Positions 4,644-6,399 of a DNA stretch of 6,399 nt are shown here, piece after piece (positions within the stretch are counted from its first letter, which is position 1; each line of letters starts with the position of its first letter). The stretch lies in NCBI GenBank assembly GCA_910585935.1, contig CAJUHN010000233.1:1-6399 (forward strand), written 5' to 3'. The notes beneath the pieces are model-generated. The model did no database searches. It was given only the letters and a program-made list of their open reading frames with translations, and was not told the DNA's origin. This DNA comes from an uncultured Lachnospiraceae bacterium. Its GTDB lineage: Bacteria > Bacillota > Clostridia > Lachnospirales > Lachnospiraceae. The position numbers and the translations under genes are program-made.

Positions 4644-6242
4644 ATGAGAACTATTTATTATGGAGGCGATATTCTGACTATGGAATTACCGCTTTATGTA
4701 GAAGCAGTTCTGACAGAAAACGGAAAAATTAAAAAAGTGGGAACAAAAAAAGAAATATTATCACAAAAACAAGAAGGGGATAAAGTGATCTCTTTGGAAG
4801 GAAAAACAATGCTTCCTGCTTTTATAGATGGGCACAGTCATATCACATCTATGGCACAGACATTAGGATTAGTCAACTTAGAGGGAACGATAAGTTTTGA
4901 ACAAATAAGAGAAAAAATAGAAAAATATCTTTCTGTCAAAAAGCCAAAAAAAGGGGAATGGGTGATGGGATTTGGTTATGATCACAATTTTCTTCAGGAG
5001 AAAAAGCATCCAAATAAATTTTTTCTCGACAGCATCACAGAGGAATTTCCAGTTTTAATTATGCATAAATCTGGACATATGGGAGTATTAAATAGCTATG
5101 CTTTATCAAAGGTGGGAATAAATAGTGAAACTGAGAATCCAGAAGGCGGACTGATAAAAAGAATGGAAAATAGTACAGAGCCAGATGGATACTTAGAAGA
5201 AAAGGCGATGATGATAGCTTCCGATAAAGTGGACAGACCGGGAAGAGAGGAAATTATTTGTCAGCTAAAAATGGCGCAGAATATTTATTTTGAGAATGGA
5301 ATCACCACTATTCAAGAAGGTTTGACGAAACAAAATGAATGGAATTTATTAAAATATATCGCAGATTCAAAAGAAATAATGGCAGATATTGTATCCTATG
5401 TGGATATACGGGAAAAGGAAGAATGGTTTTTTGAAAATAGCGAATATCATCAAGTTTATCATAATCATCTGAAAATAGGTGGATATAAATTATTTTTAGA
5501 TGGATCTCCGCAGGGAAGAACAGCATGGATGTCAAAACCTTATTTAGGAAAGGAAGAAAATTATTGCGGTTATCCGATTTATAGTGATGAAGAGGTACAG
5601 AGATTTATCAGAAAAGCGATAAAAGAAGAACAACAAATTATCATTCATTGTAATGGAGATGCTGCTGCGCAACAGATGATAGATAGTTATGAAAAGATAC
5701 AAAAAGAAGAGGGACAAAAAGATTTGCGCCCCGTGATGATACATGCTCAGTTAGTGAGAGAGGATCAATTAAAACGCATGGCAAGACTTGGAATGATGGC
5801 TTCTTTTTTTATCGCTCATACTTATTATTGGGGAGATATTCATTTACAAAATTTTGGAGAAGAAAGGGCGAAAAGAATCAGTCCTGCTAAAACCGCATCG
5901 AAATATGGTGTTCTATATACTTTTCATCAAGATAGCCCTGTTCTATTGCCAAATATGATAGAAACTATTTGGTGTGCTGCTAATCGAATCAGCAGAGAGG
6001 GAAAAGATATGGGACATGCAGAGAGGATAAGTACATTAGATGCATTAAAAGCGATAACCAGTATAGCTGCTTATCAATATAGAGAAGAAGATAGAAAAGG
6101 CAGTATAAAAGAGGGAAAGTTAGCTGATTTTGTCATATTAGATAAAAATCCTTTAGAAGTGGAGAAAGAGGGGTTAAAAGACATACAGATTTTAGCGACG
6201 ATAAAAGAGGATAGAATGGTCTATCGGGCGGAAGAGTTTTGA
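4644..6242 (+). CDS. YtcJ-type metal-dependent amidohydrolase (Amidohydro_3)
   Basis: A 532-residue protein of usual length for the YtcJ / N-substituted formamide deformylase-like branch of the amidohydrolase superfamily (TIM barrel with a beta-sandwich made from both termini). Likely metal and catalytic residues: H64 and H66 in AFIDGHSH, H335 in IIIHCNGDA, H367 in MIHAQLV and D430 in FHQDSPV. K282 in the conserved KLFLDGSPQGRTAWM segment is a candidate bridging lysine. HKSGHMG (141-147) and the C-terminal GSIKEGKLADFVILDKNP (486-503) are also typical. There is no signal peptide, so it is cytoplasmic. GAGGG lies seven bases before the ATG at 4644. The substrate cannot be told from sequence; family members hydrolyse amides, formamides or related C-N bonds. 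It probably shares the luxS transcript, which does not prove a shared pathway. Confidence 0.93.
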   Translation: MRTIYYGGDILTMELPLYVEAVLTENGKIKKVGTKKEILSQKQEGDKVISLEGKTMLPAFIDGHSHITSMAQTLGLVNLEGTISFEQIREKIEKYLSVKKPKKGEWVMGFGYDHNFLQEKKHPNKFFLDSITEEFPVLIMHKSGHMGVLNSYALSKVGINSETENPEGGLIKRMENSTEPDGYLEEKAMMIASDKVDRPGREEIICQLKMAQNIYFENGITTIQEGLTKQNEWNLLKYIADSKEIMADIVSYVDIREKEEWFFENSEYHQVYHNHLKIGGYKLFLDGSPQGRTAWMSKPYLGKEENYCGYPIYSDEEVQRFIRKAIKEEQQIIIHCNGDAAAQQMIDSYEKIQKEEGQKDLRPVMIHAQLVREDQLKRMARLGMMASFFIAHTYYWGDIHLQNFGEERAKRISPAKTASKYGVLYTFHQDSPVLLPNMIETIWCAANRISREGKDMGHAERISTLDALKAITSIAAYQYREEDRKGSIKEGKLADFVILDKNPLEVEKEGLKDIQILATIKEDRMVYRAEEF

Positions 6243-6344
6243 TTTTTATATAAAGAGATGATATTGTTATTTGGAGGGATGAGGAAAAAGGGGATTATTT
6301 TTTTTATATTATTTGTATAGGTGATTGAGAAAGTTAAAGAGGGA

Positions 6345-6399
6345 CGCTGCGGCAAGGAAGTATTCCAACGAAGCCGCGCTTTCGCTCCGTTCCAGACGT
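6345..6399 (-). repeat. Dispersed structured repeat, copy R4 (truncated by the window edge)
   Basis: Reverse complement of the 3' half of R3: 6345-6399 aligns with 1869-1923 with 53 of 55 bases identical. It includes the CTGGAACG core, the AGCGAAAGC/GCTTCG hairpin and the 15-base arm GAATACTTCCTTGCC. The element continues past the window end. It begins about 100 nt after the amidohydrolase stop, where no standard terminator is visible, so it may help end that transcript. Confidence 0.85.

Noticed and set aside
5308..5744. Two minus-strand frames inside the amidohydrolase
   Set aside because: Both lie within the conserved central part of the enzyme and have F/L/I-rich shadow composition.
6258..6320. 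Twenty-codon frame MILLFGG-MRKKGIIFFILFV
   Set aside because: It looks like a small membrane peptide, but the ribosome binding site touches the start (or is one base from the inner ATG), and AT-rich DNA easily produces such a stretch.
1..6399. Circular element joined through R4 and R1
   Set aside because: Joining the ends would give one repeat copy, but about 30 bases of its middle would be missing compared with R3, and there are no replication or transfer genes.

Overview
The window looks like a piece of the chromosome of a low-GC, endospore-forming Clostridia species. A Lachnospiraceae-type gut anaerobe is my best guess. The reasons are a cotJABC spore-coat operon, AT-rich intergenic DNA, strong AGGAGG-type ribosome binding sites, LuxS, and a short paired-CBS protein of a type I associate with that family. 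The species cannot be named from sequence reading alone. There are no phage, transposase, CRISPR, tRNA or rRNA genes.

Layout. Positions 1-558 hold no gene. They contain a truncated repeat copy (R1, 1-53), a second, diverged full copy (R2, 199-358) and AT-rich DNA. Positions 560-1605 carry azlC and azlD on the minus strand, a two-subunit branched-chain amino-acid exporter. A third repeat copy (R3, 1792-1930) and a 71-nt near-palindrome (1993-2063) separate this unit from cotJA-cotJB-cotJC (2079-3328, minus strand). Upstream of cotJA, on the same strand, is a paired-CBS protein (3508-3915). It is divergent from luxS (4125-4604, plus), which is followed after 39 nt by a 532-residue YtcJ-type amidohydrolase (4644-6242). 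The window ends inside a fourth repeat copy (R4, 6345-6399).

How the genes relate. azlCD exports branched-chain amino acids. The cotJ products form a coat sub-assembly that includes a manganese-catalase-like protein. LuxS recycles S-ribosylhomocysteine to homocysteine and the AI-2 precursor DPD, and the amidohydrolase is probably co-transcribed with it. These are separate physiological modules, and the repeats lie in the gaps between them.

The most unusual content is the repeat family. The two complete copies differ at many bases, yet a closing stem and two internal stems are kept by paired changes in both strands, including a C-G to T-A swap in one helix. This pattern is expected of a conserved RNA or hairpin-DNA structure of about 140-160 nt. 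I do not recognise it as a named RNA class. Two start sites were also revised by eye: cotJB to an ATG that overlaps the cotJA stop (ATGA), and cotJA to a TTG with a good ribosome binding site.
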